Counted from the first letter of the stretch, positions 45,471 to 55,404 are shown. The stretch: 64,000 nucleotides of DNA from Akkermansia muciniphila (GCA_945890645.1 CAMDCV010000005.1:62001-126000), one strand, 5' to 3'. The notes: generated by a model from the letters alone, not told the origin. Made by a program: numbers and translations.

Positions 45471-46535
45471 TTAGAACTGCAAGCGCACGCTGATCGTGCC
45501 GAAATTCGAGTCACCAGGCTGTTCTTTGTATTCCTCGGTGCGCCATGTGTGGGCATAGGTAAGTTCCACGGAGCGAATGCGCCAACCGATGCCTGCGTAC
45601 ACTTCACCTACAAATGGTTCGCGTGTATTACCGGTGGTGAAATCGTGAAACATGGGTCCATCAAGTGTCGCATCGTGGGCGATTCCCGTACCTTTAAATC
45701 CACTCATAAAAAACAAGGACCAATTGCTAGTCTCCACTTCGTTCTCCGTGTAATACTTATGAACGTAGGCGGTCTCACTAAGGCGAGGATCACTGAAATC
45801 TGTGGGCAAATGAAAACCCACACGCATCATACCGCCAATATGAGCCGTAGTGCGGAAGGTGCCCAATCGCGCACCCCACTCACCATAGCCATCCACGCTG
45901 ATCGATTGCGTGAGATGCCCTAACGAGTATCGACGCTTTTGCACAAAACTTAAGTCGACTGTGACTTCGGTGGGAATTTGATCTTCCCATCCGAGAAACT
46001 GCTCGACGTCCCTGATGTCGTGAATAAAATCTTGTGCCTCTTGCGCATACGAATATTTCCCCGTTACACCGAGCATGAACTCCACAGAGTTGAGACAAAC
46101 GTCATCTTTGGTGTGAAGTGAAAATCCGAGTGCCGACCACCCCGCATAACGACGCTCTCCGACCGGCTGAGTTCGCGAGGCGAAATCTTCGGGTGTGAAC
46201 ATTAACTGCGTGAGCGAAAAGCCATAGTTGTATTGCACTTTTTCCGGCTCATCGAAACCCGTGATAAACTGGAATGCTTCCAGAGAATCGTCATCCCCCG
46301 TAAAGGGACGCAAGGCACGCTGGATCGCGCCGATGTCTTTCAGCTTACGATTGCTAGAAATCCACGAAACGCGAGCGCCATTCGTGTAATCCTGGTCACG
46401 ATTGCCAAAAAGATCATTGTCCAAATAAAACGTCAGGTAGCCCGGCCCGAAGTCGAATGGCGTTTCGCGGGCGGCATGCGCGACGGTTTGGCTCAAGCCA
46501 CCGACGATCACAGCTACGGTTGCAATAATTTTCAT
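45471..46535 (-). CDS. Lipid A deacylase LpxR-like outer-membrane protein (DUF2219)
   Basis: This 354-residue protein has a signal peptide (about 1-22, VAVIVGGLSQTVAHA) and an outer-membrane beta-barrel character with alternating residues. The family block GYLTFYLDNDLFGNRDQDYTNGARVSW matches the LpxR active-site region. That region has the Asn-Asp and Asp-Tyr-Thr-Asn residues thought to bind calcium and the catalytic group in Salmonella LpxR, which removes 3'-acyl chains of lipid A. The protein ends in Phe, as expected for outer-membrane barrels. A Met at 46550 is the alternative start. The lipid substrate here is inferred. Confidence 0.82.
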   Translation of the reverse strand: MKIIATVAVIVGGLSQTVAHAARETPFDFGPGYLTFYLDNDLFGNRDQDYTNGARVSWISSNRKLKDIGAIQRALRPFTGDDDSLEAFQFITGFDEPEKVQYNYGFSLTQLMFTPEDFASRTQPVGERRYAGWSALGFSLHTKDDVCLNSVEFMLGVTGKYSYAQEAQDFIHDIRDVEQFLGWEDQIPTEVTVDLSFVQKRRYSLGHLTQSISVDGYGEWGARLGTFRTTAHIGGMMRVGFHLPTDFSDPRLSETAYVHKYYTENEVETSNWSLFFMSGFKGTGIAHDATLDGPMFHDFTTGNTREPFVGEVYAGIGWRIRSVELTYAHTWRTEEYKEQPGDSNFGTISVRLQF

Positions 46536-46625
46536 AGCGATACCGTACACTTTTTCGACATATGATGCGAGGAGTATTTTTCTCGCCTTGACGAAGCGTA
46601 GGACACGCCCGCAGAATCACAATTC

Positions 46626-47747
46626 ATGGAGCCATTCAAAGAAGTTTTTCATCGCAAAGCGATCTCCGCCATGGGTCGTGTGTTCGCGCGGCAGTCGAAA
46701 GATTTTGATGAAAAACGCTTCATGGCACTGGCCGCAAAAGATCTCGATGCTCTGGAGCTCAAACAACGCAGCGAGCAAATTTATTGTGCGCTGGTGACGA
46801 TGCTACCTGACGATTTTCCCACTGCCGCCCGCATCATCCGCGCGACTTTGCATCCCGCACTCGATGCCAACGCGCAAAAACTTGGCGTCACTGATGACGG
46901 AATACAAGGCTGGATGATCATGCCACTGGCAGAGTATGCCGGCAGACAAGGCATCGATCACATCCCGATCGCTCTCGATCTTCTGAAAGAATTTACCATG
47001 CGATTCACGTCCGAATTCGGGATCCGTCACTTGTGGCTGGCTCGACCGCATGAAGTACTACCGATCGTGGCGACATGGACCACTCATGAGAACGAGCACG
47101 TGCGACGTCTGGTATCAGAAGGCTCCCGTCCCCGCTTACCTTGGGGCATGCAGCTACCCGCATTCATCGTGGAACCAATGACAACATTGCCGTTGCTCAC
47201 AGCCTTACGCGATGACCCCTCCCCGTATGTGCGGCGTTCCGTAGCCAATCACCTCAACGACATCGCCAAAGACCACCCAGCACTGGTGTTAAGCATCGCG
47301 CAAAAGTGGCACCGTCGTGCGCCCATCGAACGTCAACGCCTACTCAGGCACGCCCTGCGAAACTTACTCAAACAAGGCCACTCTGCCGCTCTCGCACTCT
47401 ATGAACTCCTGCCACCAAAACTTGCCAAAGCAACACTAACGCTTGTCCAAACACAGATACCGATGGGCGGTGAGCTTTCCTTCACTCTCGATCTGCGAGC
47501 CTTGGAATTACAACCTCAACGACTGCGCTTGGACATTGTTATGCACTACCAAAAAGCCAACGGGAGCCTAGCACCAAAAGTTTTCCGATGGAAGGACATC
47601 ACACTGGCACCGGGTGAACGCCACAGCGCCACACGCAGGCAATCATTTCGACCGATCACCACCCGCGTCTATCATACCGGTCTGCACCGCTTGGAAATCA
47701 AAGCCAATGGCTTAGTCATCGCTGGGGCTGATTTTACTTTAGTGTGA
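46626..47747 (+). CDS. alkC: DNA alkylation repair protein, AlkC-like
   Basis: This HEAT-repeat DNA glycosylase of the AlkC/AlkD superfamily has 373 residues. The first ~260 residues form helical repeats with the family motif EGSRPRLPWG and ALRDDPSPYVRRSVANHLNDIAKDHP, which line the DNA-binding surface. The C-terminal ~110 residues form a beta-rich domain (DIVMHYQKANG; RLEIKANGLVIAG) like the Ig-like domain of AlkC proteins. AlkC removes 3-methylcytosine and 3-methyladenine in other bacteria. It stands alone, convergent with the transglutaminase gene. Confidence 0.82.
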   Translation: MEPFKEVFHRKAISAMGRVFARQSKDFDEKRFMALAAKDLDALELKQRSEQIYCALVTMLPDDFPTAARIIRATLHPALDANAQKLGVTDDGIQGWMIMPLAEYAGRQGIDHIPIALDLLKEFTMRFTSEFGIRHLWLARPHEVLPIVATWTTHENEHVRRLVSEGSRPRLPWGMQLPAFIVEPMTTLPLLTALRDDPSPYVRRSVANHLNDIAKDHPALVLSIAQKWHRRAPIERQRLLRHALRNLLKQGHSAALALYELLPPKLAKATLTLVQTQIPMGGELSFTLDLRALELQPQRLRLDIVMHYQKANGSLAPKVFRWKDITLAPGERHSATRRQSFRPITTRVYHTGLHRLEIKANGLVIAGADFTLV

Positions 47748-47766
47748 AGATCGACCATATCATCTA

Positions 47767-48645
47767 TCACCCATCGACACTCACATCCACGGCGACGATG
47801 ATTTTTTGATTGCCAGCACCGAGGGTGACGCCGCGCAAGGGGCTGACATCACTGAAATCGCGGCCCCAAGCTAGCGTGATATGGCGCAAGGAAGGCATCA
47901 GGTCGTTGGTGGGATCGAGGTCCATCCAGCCCCATTCTTCGCCACACCAAAGTGATAGCCAAGCGTGTGAGGCATCGGCACCTATCAGTTTTTGTTGTCC
48001 GGGAGGTGGTAATGTTTCAAGGTAACCGCTGACGTAGCGCGCAGGCAGTCCGATGCCGCGAAGGCAGGCGATCATCACCTGTGCGTAATCCTGACAAACG
48101 CCGCGTTTTTTTCCCCAAGACTCTTCGATCGGCGTGGCGACATTGGTGGCCGTGGGATCGAAGGTGAAGTCGGTGCAGATGCGATGGTTTAATTCAAGCG
48201 CAGCTTGAAGGATTGGTCGCGCGGGCGTGAAACTTCGCAGAGCGTAGTCGCGCATTGGCGCTGATGGATGAATGAGCGGCGAGTCACAGACAAACTCTGA
48301 CGCGAGCGAGGCAGTGGACCATTGTGAGGATTGGCAAGAATCGCGCACCCATTCCCAGGGTTGCGTTGTAGCTGCATCGACGGGAGAAATGGCATCGATT
48401 TCCACGAGGCAGTGGGAAATCACTTCGAGCTCTTCATGCGAGCCTTCGATTTCAAAATACGTAACGCCATTGCCATAAGCATCGTGGCGCGTGTAGCGGT
48501 GCAAGGGCTCGGGGCGTATCGTCATTTCGTGCCATGGGCATTGCTGGCTTGGCAGACGCCGAGGAATCAATTTCGCATGGTAGTGGCAGACACTGACAGG
48601 ACTATCGTATCGGCAAATGGTGCGATGAATGACGTTGTAGCGCAT
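47767..48645 (-). CDS. Transglutaminase-like cysteine protein
   Basis: This 292-residue protein has an N-terminal domain (about 1-85, starting MRYNVIHRTICRYDSPV) of the bacterial transglutaminase N-type, and a papain-like transglutaminase core. The catalytic triad is recognisable: Cys in RGVCQDYAQV (C184), His in GADASHAWLSLW (H227) and Asp in DLDPTND (D242). Such proteins usually act as proteases or amide-linking enzymes. It is the last gene of the cluster with the ATP-grasp/alpha-E and DUF2126 genes; the preceding stop is 2 bp away. Confidence 0.86.
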   Translation of the reverse strand: MRYNVIHRTICRYDSPVSVCHYHAKLIPRRLPSQQCPWHEMTIRPEPLHRYTRHDAYGNGVTYFEIEGSHEELEVISHCLVEIDAISPVDAATTQPWEWVRDSCQSSQWSTASLASEFVCDSPLIHPSAPMRDYALRSFTPARPILQAALELNHRICTDFTFDPTATNVATPIEESWGKKRGVCQDYAQVMIACLRGIGLPARYVSGYLETLPPPGQQKLIGADASHAWLSLWCGEEWGWMDLDPTNDLMPSLRHITLAWGRDFSDVSPLRGVTLGAGNQKIIVAVDVSVDG

Positions 48646-48647
48646 GG

Positions 48648-51161
48648 TCAGCGAGAGCGGCGGGTGGCGTGACTGAAATAATCTTCGGTCAACTGGTTAG
48701 AAAAAGCTTCGAGCTGATCGATGAAATGCGCACAAGACTCGTGCAGCACAGCGAAACGTTGCGGTTGGCATTCAAGAGCTAACAAATTCACCTCGCGCAA
48801 GCAACCTAGCATTGTCGCAACACCCTTTAACGCCGTGGATGAACCAGAAATCGACGATCCCTGTGGTAACAAGCGCGCCTGTTGATACATCGCATCTAAC
48901 TGAAAGGCAAGCGAGCGCGGATTCGCGGCATGGAGCATCAATAGGTCCATCACTTGCAGCAATTTCGGCTTGGCAAAATGATGGCGACGGTAAGTCATCG
49001 TACTATCGAAAATTTCTAACAAGGGCACGAGCACGGCTTCTTCGTCTTCGCAAAGTTGGATCGCCGCTTGCAGGAATGTCGCGCTTGCAGTGCCGCGTTC
49101 GATGCGTCGGCCGATTTCGAGAAAGCGCCAACCGTGTCCTTGCACCATGTTTTCCGACTGCATACCGCTGAAGGCCGCCATGTCGAGGATGATGCGGTCG
49201 AGTTTGGCTGTGATGCCGTACGCGCCTGCATGTATCAGCGGGGCGGAGACTTCTTCTTGCAAGAGATTGAACAAGCGCCAAGTATCGTCGGACAGTCGAT
49301 CGCGCGCGGCGGCGGCATTGAAATGCAGTTTCTCTAACAAATCCGCGACGCCATCACAGCGCTCGGGGTTGTCCATCAAGTCTTTGATTTCCTCGAATGC
49401 CAGTGCCGTCGGGCCGTTGACAACAAAAGTTTCATCTAACAACTTCACCTGCTGCGCCAAGCGCAGACCATCGTGCAGTTCGCGCATTTGCAACTCACCG
49501 CCTTCCCCTCCGAGACGTTTGCTTAGCATGCGCAGCACGCGTGTGGTCTGCTCCATACGCTCGGCATATCGGCCTAACCAATACAAATGATCGGCAATGC
49601 GACTCGGCACATCGCCGGGTGGACGCGAAACGCGCAGCACTTCCGTGCGATCGCCTAACAGAGTTTTCGGCACCACTTCTTCATCGGAAATGACCCACAC
49701 GTCCTTGCTGAGTGCGCCGGCCACCATCGATACGAGAAATCCTTCGCTCGCAGGACTCACACGACCCAGACCACCGGGCATGACATGCGATTCCTGCGCG
49801 GTGCCACACACAAACGAGCGCCACACAAACGAGCGTGGCTCCAATGCGCTACCGGTCCAAAACGGCGCGCTGGAAAGGGTGAGAGCTTCTTGTGCGACCC
49901 ACGATTCCGGATCCGCACGCACTTCCGCGAGCAGGGCTTGCAAGGTGGCATCGGTCATCTTCGCCGTCGATTGGGCGGGGCGCTCGCTTTGGCAATACGC
50001 TTTTTTGAAAACCCAGCGTCGTGGTTGTGCCATCACTTCGGCGAGGGCGGACGACTGCCCGCACCACCACGTTGGCACAGAGGAAATCAGTAAAGTTTCG
50101 CCTAACAACTTTTCACATAAATTCGGCAAAAACGGCAACCATGCTGCCGCTTCCATCACACCCGAGCCCACGCGATTCGCGATGCGCACTTTGCCATTGC
50201 GCCATGCTTCTAATAACCCCGGCACGCCGCTGAAACTTGTGGGATCGAGCTCCAAAGTATCGCAGGCCTGATCTTCCACACGACGGATCAACACATCCAC
50301 TTGCCGCAGACCTTCAAGCGTTTTCATGAACAGCCGCGTATCGCGCACAGTCAGGTCGGCGCCTTCGACTAACGGAAATCCTAAATAGCGCGCCTTGAAG
50401 GCATGCTCAAAGTAGCCGCGATGATGCGGCCCCGGCGTGACCATCACGACGTTCGGCGTCTTGCGATGCATCACGGCCAACTCACGAAAAATATCGCGCT
50501 CACGCTCGAAAAACGCGGCCAATCGTTGCACGCGGCATTGTTTGAATTCTTGTGGAAAGGCTTGCGACAAGACGATGCGATTTTCTAACGCATACCCGAT
50601 GCCGCCCGGCATTTGACAACGATCCGCCAGCGCTATCCACGAGCCATCGACGGCACGCACGAGGTCCGTGGCGAGCGTATAAATCGAATCATCATCAATG
50701 ACCACACCTTGCACCTGCCGCAAGTAGCCCGGGTTCGCATACAGCAGGCGCGGCGGAATCCACGACTCCTTGATCATCCGCTGCGGCCCATAGACATCCG
50801 CCATGATCGCGCGAAACAAACGAATCCGTTGTTGCAAGCCGCGCTCCACCGAAGCGAAATCCATCGAGCTGAGCAAAACCGGCATCACATCGAGAAACCA
50901 CGGCCGTCCCGCTGCTCCGGCATCCTGGTAGGCATTGTAAGTGACACCGTGATCGCGCAGCAATCGTGCGATGGTATCAGCATTCGCCTTCATTCCCTGT
51001 GGGCCGAGATGTGCGAGCATGCGCGAGAACGATTGCCAGTGCGGACGCACGCTGCCATCGGGCGCAAACATTTCATCCCACACGCCCGGTGCTGGACGGT
51101 ACGAAAATGCAGACGCAGCAATGCCCGGAAGAGGCGGCGAAAAACTCGATTGCATTTGCAT
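48648..51161 (-). CDS. Circularly permuted ATP-grasp protein with C-terminal alpha-E domain
   Basis: The 837-residue protein has two recognisable parts. Residues ~60-500 form the circularly permuted ATP-grasp domain (DUF404 type): YNAYQDAGAAGRPWFLDVMP, VVMVTPGPHHRGYFEHAF, LIRRVEDQACDTLELDP and RVGSGVMEAA. Residues ~520-837 form an all-helical alpha-E domain (DUF403), beginning with IADHLYWLGRYAERMEQTTR. Proteins like this are thought to ligate peptides or amino acids to a carrier using ATP. The start at 51161 lies after the stop of the DUF2126 gene (27-bp gap); the longer frame to 51575 overlaps that gene by ~390 bp and is rejected. Confidence 0.86.
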   Translation of the reverse strand: MQMQSSFSPPLPGIAASAFSYRPAPGVWDEMFAPDGSVRPHWQSFSRMLAHLGPQGMKANADTIARLLRDHGVTYNAYQDAGAAGRPWFLDVMPVLLSSMDFASVERGLQQRIRLFRAIMADVYGPQRMIKESWIPPRLLYANPGYLRQVQGVVIDDDSIYTLATDLVRAVDGSWIALADRCQMPGGIGYALENRIVLSQAFPQEFKQCRVQRLAAFFERERDIFRELAVMHRKTPNVVMVTPGPHHRGYFEHAFKARYLGFPLVEGADLTVRDTRLFMKTLEGLRQVDVLIRRVEDQACDTLELDPTSFSGVPGLLEAWRNGKVRIANRVGSGVMEAAAWLPFLPNLCEKLLGETLLISSVPTWWCGQSSALAEVMAQPRRWVFKKAYCQSERPAQSTAKMTDATLQALLAEVRADPESWVAQEALTLSSAPFWTGSALEPRSFVWRSFVCGTAQESHVMPGGLGRVSPASEGFLVSMVAGALSKDVWVISDEEVVPKTLLGDRTEVLRVSRPPGDVPSRIADHLYWLGRYAERMEQTTRVLRMLSKRLGGEGGELQMRELHDGLRLAQQVKLLDETFVVNGPTALAFEEIKDLMDNPERCDGVADLLEKLHFNAAAARDRLSDDTWRLFNLLQEEVSAPLIHAGAYGITAKLDRIILDMAAFSGMQSENMVQGHGWRFLEIGRRIERGTASATFLQAAIQLCEDEEAVLVPLLEIFDSTMTYRRHHFAKPKLLQVMDLLMLHAANPRSLAFQLDAMYQQARLLPQGSSISGSSTALKGVATMLGCLREVNLLALECQPQRFAVLHESCAHFIDQLEAFSNQLTEDYFSHATRRSR

Positions 51162-51187
51162 GACGTGACAAAGAGAATCTGTCCCAA

Positions 51188-54100
51188 TCACGGCTCTTTC
51201 GCAATGCAATTTGTCGGCTCGGGCGTGCGCAGATCGAGGGTAAACGGGTATACCGCGTTGCGCGGTTCGGGGTTGACGGTGATGCGTCCGGGGGTGTGAC
51301 CGAAGGGCATGTAGCGCGCCATGCGACGGCTTTCTGCCTCGGCGGCATTCACGGGGAAACGTTCGTGGCTCAAGCCGCCTTGGTGCGTCACGTGATAGAC
51401 ACAACCGCCGAGACTGCGCTGCGACCAGGTATCGATCAAATCGAAAGTCAACGGTGCATGCACGCCGATCAGTGGCTGCAAGCAACTCGGCGGCTGCCAT
51501 GCACGATAACGAACTCCGGCGACAAATTCTCCCGCACGACCTGTAGACTGCAAGGGAAGTGCGCGACCATTGCACGTGATTGCGTAACGTTGATCGGTCC
51601 AGCCAGTGACTTTGACCTGCATGCGTTCGAGCGAACTATCGACATAGCGCGCCGTGCCAGTGCCCGTCGCTTCTTCGCCGAGCACGTGCCATGGCTCCAG
51701 TGCGGTGCGCAGTTCGACCTCGATGCCGCGTTGCGCGAAAGCGCCAATGGAAGGAAAGCGGAACTCCGCATGTGGTTGGAACCACGCGTCGTCAAAATCG
51801 TACCCATGGCCGCGAAGATTATCCAATACATCCGTAAAATCCTGCCAAACGAAATGCGGCAGCATGAAGCGGTCATGCAGTTCCGTGCCCCATCGCACCA
51901 GAGGCAAATGACTCGGTTGTTTCCAAAACCTTGCGACCAAAGCCCGCATCAACAACTGCTGCGCCAAGCTCATGCGCTCATGCGGCGGCATTTCAAAACA
52001 CCGTAATTCGACCAATCCCAAACGCCCCGTGCTGCTATCGGGCGAAAATAATTTATCGATGCAAAACTCCGCGCGGTGCGTATTTCCCGTGAGGTCCACG
52101 AGCAGATGGCGAAACACCCGATCCACCATCCAAGGCGGCACTTTGGCGTGATCGGGGATCTGGGAAAACGCGATCTCCAATTCATAAAGCGCATCATCGC
52201 GCGCTTCATCGACCCGCGGGTGTTGGCTCGTTGGACCGATGAACAAGCCACTGAAAAGATAACTCAACGAGGGATGATTGTGCCAGAAACCTAACAAGGA
52301 ACGCAGCACATCAGGACGTCGCAGAAACGGTGAATCAGAGGGCGTTTCGCCACCTAACACAATGTGGTTGCCGCCGCCAGTGCCAGCGTGACGACCATCT
52401 AACAAAAATTTCTCCGTGCCCAGACGACACTGCCGCGCTTCGTCATACAAAGTCGTGGTGTGATCGACCAAGGCCTTCCAACTCGCTGCAGGTTGCAGGT
52501 TCACTTCGATCACGCCGGGGTCGGGAGTGATTTTGAAATTTTGCAAACGCGGGTCAAAAGGTGGGGCCTCACCCTCGATGATGACGGGGATTTTTAACTC
52601 CGCAGCGACGGTTTCAATCGCCTGTGCCAGAGTGAGAAATTCTTCCGCCGTTTGCAGGGGCGGCAGGAACAAATGCAGACGTCCTTCACGTGGCTCAAAG
52701 CACATCGCGCGACGCACAATCCACGGTGCAGATTCTCCGGCGCGCGGCGTGCGTGAGGTCGGCACGGGTGACAGGGTCGGAGACGGATGAGATGCCGCCA
52801 TTTTTGTCGCCCAGGCGGGCGTGTCGATCTCGTCTTTCTTGAGACTCTTGCTGCGGGGAGGTAGCGGTTGCGAAAGTTGTCTAGGCAAGGGCGCGCGCGG
52901 TTCGTGCGGGTCTTGTGGCACGAAGAACGGAAACTCTTCCTCCTTCACCCACGGCAGCGAATCGAGCGGCAGTCGATAGCCCATCGGCGAATCACCGGGC
53001 ACGAGGAACATGTGTTCATCGCGCAAAAACCATCGACCGCTTTGCCAGGAAACTACGCCATTCGTAAAACTCCCCTGCAAGGGCAGCGCGAAGCCGACAC
53101 ACTTGCCGAGACCTTCGTGGAAGATGCGCGCCAGACGTTTTCTCTCTAACGGATCTTTGAGATTATTTTCTAACGGATCGACATTACCCGGCAGTCGTTT
53201 TTCACGCCACAAGTAATAATAGACATCCTCATAGGCAGGCATTAGGCAGCTCGCGGGCACTGTAAGCTCTTCTGCCAAGCGCGTAGCGAAACGTTTCGCT
53301 TCGTCTTCGCCGTGGCCGTAGTTGCGTTTTTCATCGGCGATGAGTGCATCGTTTTTCCAGATGGGTTTGCCATCTTTGCGCCACCAACAACCGAGTGCCC
53401 AGCGCGGCAGCGGCTCACCGGGATACCACTTGCCTTGCCCGTAATGGAGAAAACCACCGGGTCCAAATTTTTCGCGCAAACGCTTTACGAGATCGCCAGA
53501 AATCAGTCGCTTCGTCGGCCCAAGAGCATCGGTGTTCCACTCTTCGCCGTTCATGTCATCGACGCTGACAAAGGTCGGCTCGCCCCCCATCGTCAGTCGC
53601 ACATCGCCCTTGAGTAGTTCTTCATCGATCTGCTCGCCGAGTTCTTCGATGGCCTCCCATTGCTCCTCGGTGTAGGGCAAGGTCACGCGTGGCGTTTCGT
53701 GTACGCGCTCGACTTTCATGTCGAAGGAAAACTCCGTCTCACACGGCTCTAAGACGCCACTGATCGGCGCGGCACTGGAGGGATCTGGTGTGGCAGCGAG
53801 GGGGATGTGCCCTTCGCTCGCAAACAGTCCAGAGGTAGGATCAAGACCTACCCAACCTGCGCCGGGCAAATACACTTCGCACCATGCATGCAGGTCAGTG
53901 AAATCTTTTTCCGGTCCGCTCGGACCATCGAGTGCTTTTTGATCGGACTTCAACTGAATGAGATAACCACTGACGAAGCGCGACGCGTAACCGAGATGGC
54001 GGAGCAACTGGCACATCAGCCATGCCGAATCCCGACACGAGCCACTGCGTTTTTTCAGCGTTTCCTCCGGTGTCTGCACGCCCGGCTCCATGCGGATGCA

Positions 54101-54655
54101 GTACTTGATATCGCGGTTCAAGCGTGAGTTGAGCGAGACGAGAAAATCGATGGTGCGAAAGCCCGCGATTTTTTCCTCAGGATCGACCTTGGCCTTCTTC
54201 GATTTCTTTTCCTTATTGCGGATGCTGAGATTTTTCTCGTGGATCTCACGTGCGATTTGTTCGAGGTACTTTGCGAAGGGCGGTGACAGTGGACCTTTCT
54301 TGCGGAACGGCTCGAGTTCGTGATCGAGCGCCGGATCGTAACGGAAAGGCACGCACTCGGCATCGGGTTCGAGGAAGAAATCGAAGGGATTGAACACCGC
54401 CATCTCCACTACGAGATCCACTTCCACGCGGAACTCGCGCGTTTTTTCGGGAAACACCAAACGCGCCAGGTAGTTCGCTTGCGGGTCCTGCTGCCAGTTG
54501 AGGAAATGGTCGTGCGGTGTGACGCGCAGCGAGTAGGCCAGCACCTTCGAGCGGGCGTGAGGCGCAGGTCGCAGGCGCACCGTATGGGGTCCTAATGAAA
54601 TTTCCCGTTCGTAGCGATAATGCGTGACGTGGTGCAGGGAGACGTGAATGGGCAT
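51188..54655 (-). CDS. Transglutaminase / DUF2126 protein
   Basis: The protein has 1155 residues and two parts. An N-terminal transglutaminase-type module (starts MPIHVSLHHVTHYRYER) has an active-site Cys in GSCRDSAWL (C207), His in DLHAWCEVYLPG (H256) and Asp in GLDPTSG (D272). From about residue 320 the DUF2126 domain follows, with LGEQIDEELLKGDVRLTMGGEPTFVS, GGFLHYGQGKWYPGEPLPRWA, AGTGGGNHIVLGGETPSDSPFLRRPD and GLVELRCFEMPPH. DUF2126 is likely an ATP-dependent amide-ligase-type fold by analogy; its substrate is unknown. It leads the three-gene cluster. Confidence 0.88.
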   Translation of the reverse strand: MPIHVSLHHVTHYRYEREISLGPHTVRLRPAPHARSKVLAYSLRVTPHDHFLNWQQDPQANYLARLVFPEKTREFRVEVDLVVEMAVFNPFDFFLEPDAECVPFRYDPALDHELEPFRKKGPLSPPFAKYLEQIAREIHEKNLSIRNKEKKSKKAKVDPEEKIAGFRTIDFLVSLNSRLNRDIKYCIRMEPGVQTPEETLKKRSGSCRDSAWLMCQLLRHLGYASRFVSGYLIQLKSDQKALDGPSGPEKDFTDLHAWCEVYLPGAGWVGLDPTSGLFASEGHIPLAATPDPSSAAPISGVLEPCETEFSFDMKVERVHETPRVTLPYTEEQWEAIEELGEQIDEELLKGDVRLTMGGEPTFVSVDDMNGEEWNTDALGPTKRLISGDLVKRLREKFGPGGFLHYGQGKWYPGEPLPRWALGCWWRKDGKPIWKNDALIADEKRNYGHGEDEAKRFATRLAEELTVPASCLMPAYEDVYYYLWREKRLPGNVDPLENNLKDPLERKRLARIFHEGLGKCVGFALPLQGSFTNGVVSWQSGRWFLRDEHMFLVPGDSPMGYRLPLDSLPWVKEEEFPFFVPQDPHEPRAPLPRQLSQPLPPRSKSLKKDEIDTPAWATKMAASHPSPTLSPVPTSRTPRAGESAPWIVRRAMCFEPREGRLHLFLPPLQTAEEFLTLAQAIETVAAELKIPVIIEGEAPPFDPRLQNFKITPDPGVIEVNLQPAASWKALVDHTTTLYDEARQCRLGTEKFLLDGRHAGTGGGNHIVLGGETPSDSPFLRRPDVLRSLLGFWHNHPSLSYLFSGLFIGPTSQHPRVDEARDDALYELEIAFSQIPDHAKVPPWMVDRVFRHLLVDLTGNTHRAEFCIDKLFSPDSSTGRLGLVELRCFEMPPHERMSLAQQLLMRALVARFWKQPSHLPLVRWGTELHDRFMLPHFVWQDFTDVLDNLRGHGYDFDDAWFQPHAEFRFPSIGAFAQRGIEVELRTALEPWHVLGEEATGTGTARYVDSSLERMQVKVTGWTDQRYAITCNGRALPLQSTGRAGEFVAGVRYRAWQPPSCLQPLIGVHAPLTFDLIDTWSQRSLGGCVYHVTHQGGLSHERFPVNAAEAESRRMARYMPFGHTPGRITVNPEPRNAVYPFTLDLRTPEPTNCIAKEP

Positions 54656-54714
54656 AAAATGTGTGTGTGTTCAAAGCAAACCCCGTGCCAGAATCTGCCA
54701 GATTGCGGCAGTAT

Positions 54715-54993
54715 TCAGCGCTCGATGTGAAACCCTTTGACGCCCTCAAGCGGCGGGATTACCTGCGCGTGCATCGACTGAATGTGATGGGCTACCGATG
54801 ACTCCTCAGTCAGCTCGTTTAAGAACGCTTCGAGCTCAGCGCTGGTCTCAGCCATGATTTGTAGCTCGACGGTGCCGTCGGGCATATTCTTGACCCAGCC
54901 GCAGACATCATAGGAGCGTGCGATCTCTTTCGTCGCGTATCGAAAGCCGACTCCTTGGACTTTTCCGGCAAAAACAATTCGTTTGGCTACCAT
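54715..54993 (-). CDS. acyP: Acylphosphatase
   Basis: This small hydrolase of 92 residues acts on acyl phosphates. The active-site motif GKVQGVGFRYATKEIA with its Arg, and the Asn in GWVKNMPDGTVEL, are both present. Length is normal. It is 59 bp upstream of the DUF2126 gene on the same strand. ATP-grasp ligases work through acyl-phosphate intermediates, so a role in the same pathway is conceivable, but acylphosphatases are also housekeeping enzymes; the link is inference. Confidence 0.92.
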   Translation of the reverse strand: MVAKRIVFAGKVQGVGFRYATKEIARSYDVCGWVKNMPDGTVELQIMAETSAELEAFLNELTEESSVAHHIQSMHAQVIPPLEGVKGFHIER

Positions 54994-55404
54994 GGCGCGG
55001 CAAGGAATGCACTGCCTCAGCTCCCGAGTCCATCGATTTTACAAGCCAAAATCGTTGAAATTGTAAGGAAATTCGTCAAATTCACTAATTAAGAGAAAAT
55101 ATGTATTTACATTAGCAAGAAAAAGCGCAATGTGTTTTTAGTAATCAAAGCCTATGACACCTACCTTGATTCTCCACCAGACTGACTGTCCAAGCGTCCG
55201 CTACGCTACTGGGGTGTCATTTGTGGCATGGATTCGCAATATAGGTTCGATTTTTTCGTGTGTGTTTCATGGCGTTGCTGGCACTTCTCCCTTCTCATTG
55301 GGAAGGGAAGTGTCAGTCAACCGCACGCAACTAGCGGCTCCACCAATCAGTCCTTCAGCCGATTTCCCCCGTACTCCCTCGCCCTGAGCAATCAAAGCGA
55401 GCTA
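54994..55404. other. Intergenic region without recognised gene
   Basis: This region is relatively AT-rich at its left end. I see no convincing coding frame; a 77-codon open frame from 55154 has no recognisable signature. A hairpin with a bulge lies at about 55277-55310 (CACTT/AAGTG plus CCCTTC/GAAGGG). An 8-bp inverted repeat, ATGACACC / GGTGTCAT, spans 55154-55220. No T-run follows either. A small RNA or a decayed gene cannot be excluded. Confidence 0.4.

Noticed and set aside
49597-50271. A 224-codon plus-strand frame opposite the ATP-grasp gene
   Set aside because: It is antisense to a strong gene, without recognisable domain.
51162-51575. N-terminal extension of the ATP-grasp/alpha-E gene
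   Set aside because: It would overlap the DUF2126 gene by about 390 bp and encodes Arg/His-rich residues foreign to the family.
55154-55387. Small 77-codon gene
   Set aside because: It has no ribosome binding site, no domain and no signal, and lies before a minus-strand terminator.
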